Assembly (NCBI GenBank): GCA_025062375.1
Contig: JANXAG010000012.1
Span: 1 to 50,217 of the forward strand
Direction of reading: 5' to 3'
Source: Anaerolineae bacterium
Lineage (GTDB): Bacteria > Chloroflexota > Anaerolineae > SpSt-600
Length of the DNA: 50,217 nt
Shown here piece by piece: positions 8,613 through 17,337 of the stretch. The notes below the pieces were generated by a model. The model made no database searches. It saw nothing but the letters and a program-made list of their open reading frames with translations, and had not been told where the DNA came from. Within the stretch, counting starts at the first letter, position 1, and each line of letters starts with the position of its first letter. Made by a program: the position numbers and the translations under genes.

Positions 8613-9044
8613 ATGATCATGGAAATATCCCTCAAACCCATAGGCACGGTGGTAAATAACATAGACAAAACCTTCAAAAAAGTGGATTGGTCCCGGGTAA
8701 TCTCTACCCTGGAGATAAACCCTGAGCTGGTGGAAGGGCTTGAAGGGATCGAAGAGTTCCGACGCATTATGGTGATCTTCTGGTTTCACCTGGCAGAAGA
8801 AACCTGCCTTAAGGTTCACCCCCGGGGCGATCCCTCAAAACCCTTGCGAGGGGTCTTTAGCACGAGGGCCCCCGTCCGCCCCAACCGCATAGGAGTAACT
8901 GTGGTTGAGCTTCTCTATAGAGAAGGAAATCGTCTGGTAGTCAAAGGCCTTGATGCCTATAACGGCACCCCAATCCTCGACATCAAACCCTACTTTCCGG
9001 AGGATGAAAGTGACGAAAGGCCACCATGGGTCAAAGGAGGCTGA
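8613..9044 (+). CDS. trmO: tRNA (adenine(37)-N6)-methyltransferase TrmO/TsaA
   Basis: This 143-aa protein of the TsaA/TrmO beta-barrel family uses SAM to methylate N6 of t6A37 in certain tRNAs. Family signatures are the N-terminal LKPIGTV, the central STRAPVRPNRIGVT (the RPN-IG motif) and the C-terminal LDAYNGTPILDIKPY. The length matches single-domain members. The first ATG has AGGAG upstream; an ATG two codons later is also possible. Its end overlaps the next gene by 35 bp. It shares a promoter with two isoprenoid genes and a helicase, with no evident functional link. Confidence 0.88.
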   Translation: MIMEISLKPIGTVVNNIDKTFKKVDWSRVISTLEINPELVEGLEGIEEFRRIMVIFWFHLAEETCLKVHPRGDPSKPLRGVFSTRAPVRPNRIGVTVVELLYREGNRLVVKGLDAYNGTPILDIKPYFPEDESDERPPWVKGG

Positions 9045-9474
9045 AGTTTTAATCCTCAAAGGTCGAGTTATAAAGGCGGGGAAGGCTTCAGGGGAAGCCC
9101 TTGTCTCTCCTGAACCCATAAGCTTCTTCGGCGGAGTGGACCCGGAAACTGGCGAAATCATAGAAAAGGGTCATCCTCTGGAAGGCCAGAAAATTGCGGG
9201 GAAAATCCTGGTTTTCCCCACGGGGAAAGGCAGCACGGTAGGCTCTTACATACTCTATCGTCTGAAACAAAAAGGCCTTGTCCCTGCTGCTATCATCAAT
9301 TCTCAGGCCGATCCGGTAGTAGCGGTGGGGGCGGTTATTGCAGAAATACCCATGATAGACCTCATCCCATGGGAAAAAATTTCTACAGGGGACATTGTAG
9401 AGGTAGAGGAAAATGAAGTCAGGGTCTGGAAAGCTCATTCTGGTCAAACTGGGGGGCTCCCTGATAACCGATAA
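9010..9474 (+). CDS. DUF126 / aconitase-X swivel-domain protein, likely phosphomevalonate dehydratase small subunit
   Basis: This roughly 154-aa protein carries the DUF126 swivel fold. Signatures are KGRVIKAGKASGEALVS, GKGSTVGSYILY with the conserved Ser, and VAVGAVIAEIPMIDLI. Small subunits of aconitase-X enzymes include archaeal phosphomevalonate dehydratase, which makes trans-anhydromevalonate 5-phosphate; others act on hydroxyprolines. The next gene is isopentenyl phosphate kinase, which favours the mevalonate role (inference). The large subunit is not in this window. Start: GTG at 9010 has GGAGG 6 nt upstream; an ATG at 9004 is the alternative but leaves no spacing. It overlaps trmO by 35 bp and IPK by 62 bp. 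Confidence 0.82.
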   Translation: MTKGHHGSKEAEVLILKGRVIKAGKASGEALVSPEPISFFGGVDPETGEIIEKGHPLEGQKIAGKILVFPTGKGSTVGSYILYRLKQKGLVPAAIINSQADPVVAVGAVIAEIPMIDLIPWEKISTGDIVEVEENEVRVWKAHSGQTGGLPDNR

Positions 9475-10237
9475 AACCCGTGAAGCCACCGCGAGGATGG
9501 AAGTAATAGAAAGGCTCGCCAGGGAAATGAAGGAAGCTCTGGAGAGCTTCCCTAACCTCAAACTGGTGGTGGGGCATGGAAGTGGCTCCTTTGGGCATTT
9601 TCCCGGGAAACGCTATAGAGTAAGAGAGGGGGTCAATGGGCCTGAGGGGTGGAAAGGTTTTGCCGAAACGGCTGCCGCTGCCGCTCGCCTGAACCGCCTG
9701 GTAACTGAAGCCCTGCTTTCCTCAGGCCTGAAAGCTTTACCTCTCCAGCCTTCTGCTTCAATCCTCTGCCGCAACGGCACCATAATCCGGTGGGAATGGC
9801 GCCAGGTGAAGAGGGCGCTGGAAAAAGGCCTCGTTCCCATCATTTATGGAGATGTGGCCTTTGACCAGATCCGTGGTTCCACCATAGTTTCCACTGATGA
9901 ACTCTTTTTTTATCTCGCCCCAAAACTTCGCCCATCCGAAATCCTCTTAGTAGGCAAAGTGGAAGGGGTTTTCACCTCTGACCCGCTCGTAGACCCGGGT
10001 GCGGAACTTATCCCAGAACTCACTCCTTCCGATTGGGATAAAATCTTGGGCTCTCTCGGGGATTCCCACGGGGTTGACGTTACTGGAGGAATGGAGGAGA
10101 AAGTAAAGCTCATGTTGAACCTGGTGGAAAAACTTCCTTCCCTAAAAGTAGTGATAATGTCGGGGGAAGAGCCGGGAGCCCTCCGGGATGCTCTAACAGG
10201 TAAACTGCCGCAGAGATGCACAATCCTTCGTCGGTAA
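9413..10237 (+). CDS. ipk: Isopentenyl phosphate kinase
   Basis: This 274-aa protein is an amino-acid-kinase-fold enzyme that phosphorylates isopentenyl phosphate to isopentenyl diphosphate with ATP. The nucleotide-site lysine is K12 in LVKLGGSLITDK. The diagnostic catalytic histidine is H62 in GSGSFGHFPGKRY, which separates IPK from other kinases of this fold. Also present are IIYGDVAFD, STDELFFYLA and VDVTGGMEEKV. Start: AGAGG precedes the ATG, giving a 62-bp overlap with the DUF126 gene, so the two are probably coupled. Together they suggest an alternative mevalonate pathway ending in IP to IPP. Confidence 0.92.
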   Translation: MKSGSGKLILVKLGGSLITDKTREATARMEVIERLAREMKEALESFPNLKLVVGHGSGSFGHFPGKRYRVREGVNGPEGWKGFAETAAAAARLNRLVTEALLSSGLKALPLQPSASILCRNGTIIRWEWRQVKRALEKGLVPIIYGDVAFDQIRGSTIVSTDELFFYLAPKLRPSEILLVGKVEGVFTSDPLVDPGAELIPELTPSDWDKILGSLGDSHGVDVTGGMEEKVKLMLNLVEKLPSLKVVIMSGEEPGALRDALTGKLPQRCTILRR

Positions 10238-10252
10238 AGGGGCGCATAACTT

Positions 10253-12394
10253 ATGGAACTTCTGGATGGTTTAAACGAAGCTCAGAAAAGAGCGGTAGAA
10301 ACCATAGAAGGACCGGTTCTGGTGCTCGCTGGGCCCGGAAGTGGGAAGACTAAGGTCCTGGTCCACCGGGCTGCTTATTTGATAAAAGTATGCGGCCTTT
10401 CTCCTTATTCCATCATGGCTGTAACCTTTACTAATAAAGCTGCCAGGGAAATGAAGGAGCGCCTCTATAGGCTCTTGGGAGAGCGAGTTGAGCAGATAAC
10501 CGTTGGAACCTTTCACGCCATATGTGCCCGCATCCTCAGGCGAGAAGGAGAAGCCATAGGCATACCGTCCTCTTTTGTTATTTACGATGAAGAAGACCAA
10601 CTGAGTGCAGTCCGTCAGGCCGTGCGCGAGCTAAACCTTAACGAGAAACTGTATCGTCCTCCCGCTTTTCTCCAAGCCATCTCGCGCTTGAAGGCGGAGA
10701 TAATCCTCCCTTCTGATTTTAGCCCTTCCACCTATTGGGAAGAAGTTCTGCGCCGGGTTTACGAACGCTACCAGGGAATCCTCAGGAGCCACAACGCTCT
10801 GGATTTTGATGACCTTCTCCTTTCGGTGGTAAGGTTATGGAAGAAAGCACCCCATGTTTTGGAGAAATACAGACGCCGCTTCCTTCAGATAATGGTGGAT
10901 GAATTCCAGGACACCAACATGGTCCAGTATGAAATTTTGAGGGAATTAGCCAGGATACACCGCAACCTCTTTGTCGTGGGAGATGAAGACCAATCCATAT
11001 ACCGCTTTCGGGGGGCTGACTGGCGGAACGTCTTGCGTTTCCGGGAAGATTTTCCCGATGCCAGGATAATCCTTCTGGAGAAAAACTACCGTTCAACGCA
11101 GAGCATTTTGGATGCAGCGCAGAGCATAATATCTCACAACCCTCATCGCACGCCCAAAAAACTTTACACCGAAAGAGGTAAAGGCCTTCCCATAATCCTC
11201 TACGAGGCCTACGATGAGGCTGAGGAAGGAGAATTTGTAGTGCGGGAGATAAAACGTCTCATTGCAAAGAAGCTTTACAACCTCGGCGACTTTGCCGTAA
11301 TGTATCGGACTAACGCTCAATCCCGGATTGTAGAAGAGGCTTTCGTCCGCCACAACATGCCTTACAAGCTTGTGGGCGCGATCCGCTTCTACGAGCGGAA
11401 GGAGATAAAAGATGTGCTGGCTTACCTCCGCCTTATCCTTAACCCCTTGGATGATATAAGCTTCCAGCGAGTAATAAACGTCCCGCCGAGGGGGATTGGC
11501 CCTCAAACAGTGAAAACCCTTCAGAACATAGCCTTCGCCAGAGCCCTTCACCTTTACGAAGTCTTGAAGCTTGTCCGGGATGACCCCAGGCACTTGGGCT
11601 TTTCACCTCAGGTTTCCAGAGCCCTGATAGCTTTCCTGGAGCTTCTGGAAGATTTATCCAGAGCTGCCGATGAAATGGATATCCTCAGGTTACTGGATTA
11701 CACGCTGGAGAGAACCGGATACGGCGAGTACCTTCAGGATGGCTCGCAGGAGGGCCAGGAGCGATGGGAAAACGTTCAGGAGCTACGCAGGGCAGCTGAG
11801 GAGTATGCCTCTTTTCCTCCACGCGAGGGGCTTTCGGCTTTTCTTGAAGGGGTAACGCTTATCTCGGATGTGGATAATCTGGAGGAAAAGACGGAGGTTC
11901 CAGTTCTTCTCACCCTTCACATGGCCAAAGGGCTCGAATTCCCGGTGGTTTTCATAATCGGTATGGAAGAGGGCCTTTTCCCCCATATTCGTTCCTACGG
12001 TGATGTAGAGGAGATGATGGAGGAGCGAAGGCTCTGTTATGTAGGGATAACCAGGGCCATGGATAGAGTTTACCTTGTCTACACATTTCGTCGTTCCCCA
12101 TACCGGGGCTCTTCTCCTTCGGAACCTTCCCGTTTTATCCAGGAGATTCCCTCATATCTTTTACGCTATTACAGCGAAGATTTAGAGCTGGAAGAGAAAA
12201 AAGAGGCACCTTCTCTTGTCTTTTCCCCTACTTTTAAACTTGGAGCCAAAGTTCGCCATCCGTTATTCGGAGAGGGAGTTGTGGTGGAGAGTGTGGTGAA
12301 GGATGGTGAAGAGGAGGTGACGGTGGCTTTTCCAGGCAAGGGCCTGAAGCGTTTTCTGGTGAGGATAGCTAAACTTGAACTTATATCTGAATAA
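10253..12394 (+). CDS. pcrA: ATP-dependent DNA helicase PcrA/UvrD
   Basis: This is a superfamily 1A 3'-5' helicase (713 aa) for DNA repair and clearing of recombination or transcription obstacles. Q-motif and Walker A are LNEAQKRAV and GPGSGKT (27-33); Walker B is VDEFQDTN; motif III is GDEDQSIYRFRGA; motif IV is NYRST; motif V is LHMAKGLEFPVVF; motif VI is EERRLCYVGITRA. The C-terminal 50 residues form the Tudor-like RNA-polymerase-binding module (GAKVRHPLFGEGVV). Length and order are typical of PcrA. It starts 15 bp after the kinase gene and ends right at the second repeat array. Confidence 0.95.
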   Translation: MELLDGLNEAQKRAVETIEGPVLVLAGPGSGKTKVLVHRAAYLIKVCGLSPYSIMAVTFTNKAAREMKERLYRLLGERVEQITVGTFHAICARILRREGEAIGIPSSFVIYDEEDQLSAVRQAVRELNLNEKLYRPPAFLQAISRLKAEIILPSDFSPSTYWEEVLRRVYERYQGILRSHNALDFDDLLLSVVRLWKKAPHVLEKYRRRFLQIMVDEFQDTNMVQYEILRELARIHRNLFVVGDEDQSIYRFRGADWRNVLRFREDFPDARIILLEKNYRSTQSILDAAQSIISHNPHRTPKKLYTERGKGLPIILYEAYDEAEEGEFVVREIKRLIAKKLYNLGDFAVMYRTNAQSRIVEEAFVRHNMPYKLVGAIRFYERKEIKDVLAYLRLILNPLDDISFQRVINVPPRGIGPQTVKTLQNIAFARALHLYEVLKLVRDDPRHLGFSPQVSRALIAFLELLEDLSRAADEMDILRLLDYTLERTGYGEYLQDGSQEGQERWENVQELRRAAEEYASFPPREGLSAFLEGVTLISDVDNLEEKTEVPVLLTLHMAKGLEFPVVFIIGMEEGLFPHIRSYGDVEEMMEERRLCYVGITRAMDRVYLVYTFRRSPYRGSSPSEPSRFIQEIPSYLLRYYSEDLELEEKKEAPSLVFSPTFKLGAKVRHPLFGEGVVVESVVKDGEEEVTVAFPGKGLKRFLVRIAKLELISE

Positions 12395-12627
12395 AAGTTT
12401 TTTGGGGCACCCCCAAACCCCCCGGGATGAGGGCTTCGCCCCCTGGACCTCCCCAATTTTCCCCGTCCTCGTGGGCTGAGGGTTTGCCATGGTTTTGGGT
12501 CCCACTCGTGGGCAGGATGCAAAGGGTGGCTGATGGCTCCCTCTTAGAGGTTTTTGGGGGACATCCCCAAACCCCCGAGATGGGGGCTCCGCCCCCTGGA
12601 CCCTCCAGATTTTTCCTCACTCTCGCG
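12395..12627 (+). repeat. Second hairpin-repeat array between convergent genes
   Basis: One full unit (about 12395-12544) and one truncated unit (about 12545-12627) start immediately after the pcrA stop codon. The order of hairpins is the same as at 169-568. Here the first stem is TTTGGGG...CCCCAAA in both units, with different loops (CAC versus GACAT). The array separates pcrA (plus) from the SagB-type gene (minus). The remaining bases to 12680 show nothing recognisable. Confidence 0.85.
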
Positions 12628-12679
12628 ATTACTGTGCTGGCGTTGGATTGCTTTGCTCTGTTTGAGATCGGAGGCTCTC

Positions 12680-13750
12680 TCAGGCTATTTTCTTCCCCAC
12701 CGTAAGGATGTAAATTACAGCTTCTCTTTTGCCGTCTATCCCTATCAGGCTATTCACAGGGTCATCCAGAAAGGCACCGATAGCGCATGCCCCCAGGCCC
12801 ATAGCCGTAGCTCCAAGGTATATGTTTTGCCCAATATGACCACCTTCCAAGAGGATATACCGGTAGGCCCTCTCTCTATATTTCCAGCGGATTCGCTGAA
12901 ACATTGCCGTGAGGATAAAGGTTACGGCCGCAGTCCCTGGCATCTCCTGTCCCAAACAATAGTTGACCATCTCTTGCCTGAAGTCCCCTTCTTTCAAAAG
13001 TTCAAGAGTGTGGGCCCGAACGTTGTAATGGTAAATTCCCGGCTTTAACCCCTCCACCCGGTTGATCACCAGGTAAATCTCAATAGGGTAAAGAGCCCCC
13101 GCCGAAGGAGCCGTCCTGAAACCGATGCCGTAACGCCACAGCGTTATCCCATCCGTCAGATGGAGGAGGAGGGAAAGCTCCTGCAGGGAAAGGGGTTCCC
13201 GGGAATAGTCCCTGATGGAACGCCTCTTCTCCAGCGCTTCTTCTACACTCATCTTCCCTATGGGTACAGGTTTGGGCAGGGGAATGGTGGGGGCATTCGG
13301 GTATTCCTTGAAGGGCGAGACAGGCTCCCCCCACTGGATCAAGTGGCCTATAAGGCTCCTGAACCCGGGTTTGCTCCACTGGTGGTAAAATTCGCCCACG
13401 TCGGTATAAGGTCCAATCTCAGGATCTCGCCGGGGCCAGAAGAAGCCCACCATAAATCCTCCTAACGCTGTGGCAAAAGCAGTGAAAAAGACACGGCGGG
13501 AAGGCTTTTCTAAAGAAGGAGCAGGGCGTGGCTTTTCCAGACGAATGGAAGGTAAACCCTGAAAATAAGATAAGAGGGCCTTGCGGTTAAGCCAGACATG
13601 GACAGCGGCGATGAAGGTTACGATAAGGCCTCCATACCGGTGATATACCGAACGGTTAAGGTCAAGGGCTTCAGCCCAGAGGCCTGTGATGAAAAGGTAA
13701 ATTCCACCCACCAGAAGGGAAAAACTCACCAGGGCTCGTAAAGCTTTCAT
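12680..13750 (-). CDS. SagB-type nitroreductase-like oxidoreductase with membrane N-terminus
   Basis: This 356-aa protein has two N-terminal helices (about 5-25 and 40-56) in a DUF4405-like arrangement with H37 and H51, which could bind heme b (inference). A third hydrophobic segment lies at 88-105. The C-terminal domain (about 160-356) is an FMN nitroreductase fold of the SagB type: RRSIRDYS at 177-183, then TAPSAGALYPIE, LEGGHIGQNIYLGATAMGLG and GAFLDDPVN. SagB members oxidise thiazolines/oxazolines in peptide natural products, but many chromosomal relatives have no known substrate and no precursor peptide is evident here. GAGGAG precedes the ATG. Confidence 0.8.
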   Translation of the reverse strand: MKALRALVSFSLLVGGIYLFITGLWAEALDLNRSVYHRYGGLIVTFIAAVHVWLNRKALLSYFQGLPSIRLEKPRPAPSLEKPSRRVFFTAFATALGGFMVGFFWPRRDPEIGPYTDVGEFYHQWSKPGFRSLIGHLIQWGEPVSPFKEYPNAPTIPLPKPVPIGKMSVEEALEKRRSIRDYSREPLSLQELSLLLHLTDGITLWRYGIGFRTAPSAGALYPIEIYLVINRVEGLKPGIYHYNVRAHTLELLKEGDFRQEMVNYCLGQEMPGTAAVTFILTAMFQRIRWKYRERAYRYILLEGGHIGQNIYLGATAMGLGACAIGAFLDDPVNSLIGIDGKREAVIYILTVGKKIA

Positions 13751-14010
13751 ACGTCTTAACTCCTCAGATTAACAGGAAATTGTTTGAAAAGGTGGGGATA
13801 GGTTGTCCGGATTCTCTCCACCCCTTCTGTTTCAGGGGCTACCAAGGGTTTCAATAGCAAGGCACAGTGTCGTTCTTTTGCTCACATACCCCAGGCCTTA
13901 GGGTTTTGAGTTCCACTCGAGGACAGATTGCAGTTCGCTATTTGTCCCGGTTTACCTGACGCTAGATAAGTTGCCGGGTGTGGCGTTGCTATGCTCCTGT
14001 AAACCCTGGT
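13751..14010. other. Intergenic gap upstream of the SagB-type gene
   Basis: No gene or clear terminator is seen in these 260 bp. A stretch near 13890-13945 (TTTTGAGTTCCACTCGAGGA, then CAGATTGCAG) weakly resembles an eroded tail of the hairpin repeat. A minus-strand promoter for the SagB-type gene should be here, but I find no convincing -35/-10 pair. Confidence 0.4.
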
Positions 14011-15456
14011 CTACTCTCTCATCACTCCTACTCTGACATTGCGGAAACGAGCTGGAGCTGTACCGTGACCAACATGAGCTATCTGGAGAGGCTCACCCTT
14101 GCCACAGTTCGGAGTACCCCAAACTTTCCAGTATTTGGCGTTGCAGATGGCGTCGCAGCTCTGCCAGAATTGAGGGGTTATACCAGTGTAGGTGGCGTTC
14201 TTCAGAAGCTTTCCCAGTTTGCCCTTCTTTATTTCGTAGGCTACTTCCGTTCCAAATTGGAAATTGAGGCGTCGGTCGTCAATGCTCCAGGATTTGTTGG
14301 TCTCCATGTAAATGCCCTCTTCAGTATCCGCAATCAGATCTTCCAGATCCCATTCCCCTGGCTCTAGATTAATATTGGTCATCCTGATGAGGGGAATCCG
14401 ATTCCAGCCATCAGCTCTCATACAACCGTTGGACCTGAGGCCAAGGCGGTGGGCAGTTTCTCGGCTCATAAGGTAACCGGTGAAAATCCCATCTTTTACC
14501 AGATATGTGCGTTGAGCCGGAATACCTTCGTCATCATAACCGAAGGTCCCCAGAGCTCCCGGGATGGTGGCATCAGCTGTGAGGTTTACGATTTCTGAGC
14601 CGTAGCGGAATTTCCCCAGCTTTTCGGTAGTGAGGAAACTGGTGCCCGCAAAGGAAGCCTCAGTGCCAAAGACGCGGTCCAGCTCGGTGGGATGACCGCA
14701 GGATTCGTGGACCTGTAATGCAAGCTGGGCTCCTCCTATAATTACAGTGGTAACGGTAGAAGGGCACTGGGGAGCATAGAGGAGCTGGGCAGCTTCCTCC
14801 CCAATACGAGCGGCATTTTCCACCAGTTCCATTTCTTCAATAAATTCCCAGCCCGCTGTCCCTTGGTGGCGACCAAAGGAGTTGGGATATGAGCGTTTCT
14901 GCACATCTTCAGGGCTCACGGCTGTGGCCTCCAGCCCTCCGCCGCTCTCCACGATTTCCTGCTCTATGTAACTCCCTTCGGTGCTGGCAAAGATTTTGAA
15001 TTCTCTTATAAACCCAAGGCTCCCTCTGGCTACTTTGACCTCCTTCGTCCGGCGCATTTCAGCATCGGCAGCCAGAAGAAGTTCAATCTTTTTCTCCAAG
15101 GGAATGGAGAAAGGGTCAATCTTAACCGGGGTTTTGTATTGACCAACGTGAACTTCGGGTGGGCCTATGTCCACATCCTCAAGCTTGGTGAGGGCGCTGG
15201 CTCTGGCAATTGCCACAGCCATGGCTGCTACTTTGTCCACCTCCTCAGGGGTGAGGACGGAAGAACTGGCGAACCCCCACGCCCCATCGGCTATTACTCT
15301 TACTCCGAAACCGAAGCTTTCTTCGTTGGAGATAGCCTCTACCACGCCATTTTTGACGTTTATACTCTGCTCAATTCGGTGGACGATGCGGATATCAGCG
15401 TAAGAGGCTCCTTTCAGTTTAGCGGTTTCCAGAGCGCGCATGGCTAATTCTTTCAT
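14011..15456 (-). CDS. tldD: TldD-family metallopeptidase
   Basis: This 481-aa protein of the TldD/PmbA family shows the metal-binding HExxxH motif as HESCGH (H250, E251, H255) and the C-terminal glycine-rich NCGKGEP...VGHGTAPARFRNV region. In Escherichia coli, TldD works as a heterodimer with TldE/PmbA to degrade leader peptides and unfolded peptides; the Zn site is in TldD. No tldE partner is adjacent, which is unusual. Upstream are a two-helix protein and a DUF362 gene in the same orientation with gaps of about 20-30 bp. The start is supported by a GGAAAGGGAA tract just before the ATG. Confidence 0.9.
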   Translation of the reverse strand: MKELAMRALETAKLKGASYADIRIVHRIEQSINVKNGVVEAISNEESFGFGVRVIADGAWGFASSSVLTPEEVDKVAAMAVAIARASALTKLEDVDIGPPEVHVGQYKTPVKIDPFSIPLEKKIELLLAADAEMRRTKEVKVARGSLGFIREFKIFASTEGSYIEQEIVESGGGLEATAVSPEDVQKRSYPNSFGRHQGTAGWEFIEEMELVENAARIGEEAAQLLYAPQCPSTVTTVIIGGAQLALQVHESCGHPTELDRVFGTEASFAGTSFLTTEKLGKFRYGSEIVNLTADATIPGALGTFGYDDEGIPAQRTYLVKDGIFTGYLMSRETAHRLGLRSNGCMRADGWNRIPLIRMTNINLEPGEWDLEDLIADTEEGIYMETNKSWSIDDRRLNFQFGTEVAYEIKKGKLGKLLKNATYTGITPQFWQSCDAICNAKYWKVWGTPNCGKGEPLQIAHVGHGTAPARFRNVRVGVMRE

Positions 15457-15477
15457 TCCCTTTCCTCCGAACTGGAT

Positions 15478-16080
15478 TTAAACCCAGGCCTCATCGTTGG
15501 CATGGATAAATCGCCTTATCCTCTCAAGGCGAGTTAGTTCCCCCGAAGCTAAATATAAGGATAAAGGACCTTTGGGGGTTTGGCAAGTGAGTTTAAGGGC
15601 CGGAAAGGAGCGGAGGCCAAAGAAAAGGCGACCCCCCTCTATTTTCCTGACATCTTCGGGCCAGAAGAAAAAATACCACATCCCTACCTCGCTCCTGGGC
15701 CAGAAAGGGGAAGGAGGAACATAGGCCATTATCGCCTTCTCTCCGGTCTCAAACCCCTCAAAGGCCGCCGCCAGGTCCACAAAGTACCCCCGCTTTTTTT
15801 CAACCTCAAAGGGTCCAGAGGCTCGCACAAACACTTTCTCCTCGGGCTTGAGGGGAGGAACCTTTTCTGAAGGCAATTGCTCCGGTTTGAAGTATAAAAA
15901 TCCCGAACGGTAAGCCCAGAGGCTGGTCAGGGCAAAACAAATTCCCACCGCCAGAAAAAGGGGGGAAACAGTTACCCCGGCTGTTACCATGGTTACCAGA
16001 AAAATTGCGCCAAAAGGTACCCACCCCAGGCGGCGACGCCAGAGGTTGTAGAAGAGCCATAATATACACCCTTTAACCAT
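15478..16080 (-). CDS. Two-helix membrane protein, unknown function
   Basis: This 200-aa protein begins with a short basic stretch and two closely spaced hydrophobic helices (about 18-36 and 38-56). A cytoplasmic-looking domain follows, rich in Phe, Trp and Pro (for example PPSPFWPRSEVGMWYFFFW). I do not recognise a family. It is 21 bp from tldD and 28 bp from the DUF362 gene, so all three are likely one transcript. The ribosome-binding site is weak and the true start could be slightly downstream. Confidence 0.6.
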   Translation of the reverse strand: MVKGCILWLFYNLWRRRLGWVPFGAIFLVTMVTAGVTVSPLFLAVGICFALTSLWAYRSGFLYFKPEQLPSEKVPPLKPEEKVFVRASGPFEVEKKRGYFVDLAAAFEGFETGEKAIMAYVPPSPFWPRSEVGMWYFFFWPEDVRKIEGGRLFFGLRSFPALKLTCQTPKGPLSLYLASGELTRLERIRRFIHANDEAWV

Positions 16081-16108
16081 CAGGTTCCATTAAAGTTCAG
16101 GCCCCTTT

Positions 16109-17326
16109 TCACTTCGTAAAGAATTTCCAGAGGGCTCTGAGGCCAAGGAATCCAAGGACCAATGCCCCCAGCACCACTGAGAGAGCAACCGGATCGGGAG
16201 CAGAAAATACCACTCTGCCATCACCGTATTCCTTGAAGAGCTTGCCCCATGGGGTTTCCAGCGCCGATTTTACCCTCTTGTGACCTATGATGGGGTACCA
16301 GAAGACGTCGTAATAGAAACGAGAGGCTATGTAGGACCAGGGCACGAGGGGTGACCGCAAGAGGATGTTCTCAAAGGGCTTGAGAGGGCCGTGGTAAATC
16401 ATCTTCTGGCCTCTGGAGGCAAAGGTGTCTTCTTGCTTGAAGCCCCAGTTCTGCGATAGAACCCAATCCCTATCCTCCCCCACAATTTCAATCTGGTCAG
16501 GGTCGCCAATGCCGAGCCCTTTCTCATGAGCTATGCGGATGAAAGGGATGCTCATGGGGTCAAAACCCTGCATTCTCGCTGATATGGCATCTATGGCTAC
16601 CTGGTCGGCGCTGGCTAAAATTACATTTTTAACATGCCAGCGCATTGCCCTGGGCCCAGCCCCATCCCCGGCAAAAGTGCCATCCATCACAGCAAATATC
16701 CCCGAGTGTATCTCTTGTTGAATGGTGAGGAGGTCCACCAGGGTCTCATGGATTACGGCATGGGTCCAGTGCCTCTTTTCGCTCAAAAGTCCGCCAAAAG
16801 CGTTTTTCATGGCTCCGGTTATGGTGGTAAAGACATGGGTTTTAACCGTGGGCAGGTGGATTATGTTTTTGCCTATGAAAGGTTCAGGGATGTGGATGCC
16901 TTCAGGGTAGATTTTATGGAGGACCAGAAGCTCGTGCCTGGGTTCGTAGCGAACCCAGCGGATATGGGGCTCGTAAAGGTGAATGCTGGGGATTAAGTAT
17001 TTATCGCAAACGTATTTGTGTTTGTTGTTGCGCTCACCAATGTAAGCATCCACTACCACGGTGCGGTTGTGAGCACCCCATATCCTGGTGTACCCATCTT
17101 CCAGAAGGGTGCGGATAACCCCTTCCAGTTGCCACGGGGCTGTGGAGCAGGCCGGATACCAGGTTTGCCATGAAATGTTTATTTTAAGGATGGTTTCCCG
17201 GTCTTTTGGTAGGGCCTTTTCATATTCGGCCAGTTTCATTAACCGTTTGTAATCATCAAGGACTGTCTCAGGGGTTGTGCGCAGGACTGCCACTTTGCCT
17301 TTACCGGGATAGTCTCCGAAGGCCAT
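16109..17326 (-). CDS. DUF362 protein with C-terminal membrane anchor
   Basis: This roughly 405-aa protein is spanned by a DUF362 domain, with IHLPTVKTHVFTTITGAMKN and FAVMDGTFAGDGAGP as the clearest blocks. It ends with a hydrophobic helix (last 30 residues) and a Lys-ended tail, so it is probably membrane-tethered. It has no N-terminal signal, unlike the DUF362 protein at 6730-8355. Start: the ATG at 17326 has AGGAGG with ideal 6-nt spacing; an ATG at 17341 overlapping the previous stop is the alternative. It is coupled to the small Cys-rich gene upstream. Function unknown. Confidence 0.78.
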   Translation of the reverse strand: MAFGDYPGKGKVAVLRTTPETVLDDYKRLMKLAEYEKALPKDRETILKINISWQTWYPACSTAPWQLEGVIRTLLEDGYTRIWGAHNRTVVVDAYIGERNNKHKYVCDKYLIPSIHLYEPHIRWVRYEPRHELLVLHKIYPEGIHIPEPFIGKNIIHLPTVKTHVFTTITGAMKNAFGGLLSEKRHWTHAVIHETLVDLLTIQQEIHSGIFAVMDGTFAGDGAGPRAMRWHVKNVILASADQVAIDAISARMQGFDPMSIPFIRIAHEKGLGIGDPDQIEIVGEDRDWVLSQNWGFKQEDTFASRGQKMIYHGPLKPFENILLRSPLVPWSYIASRFYYDVFWYPIIGHKRVKSALETPWGKLFKEYGDGRVVFSAPDPVALSVVLGALVLGFLGLRALWKFFTK

Positions 17327-17337
17327 CTTCCCCCTCC

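Noticed and set aside
12554-13048. Plus-strand open frame after pcrA
   Set aside because: It begins in the repeat and runs antisense to the SagB-type gene, without a ribosome-binding site.
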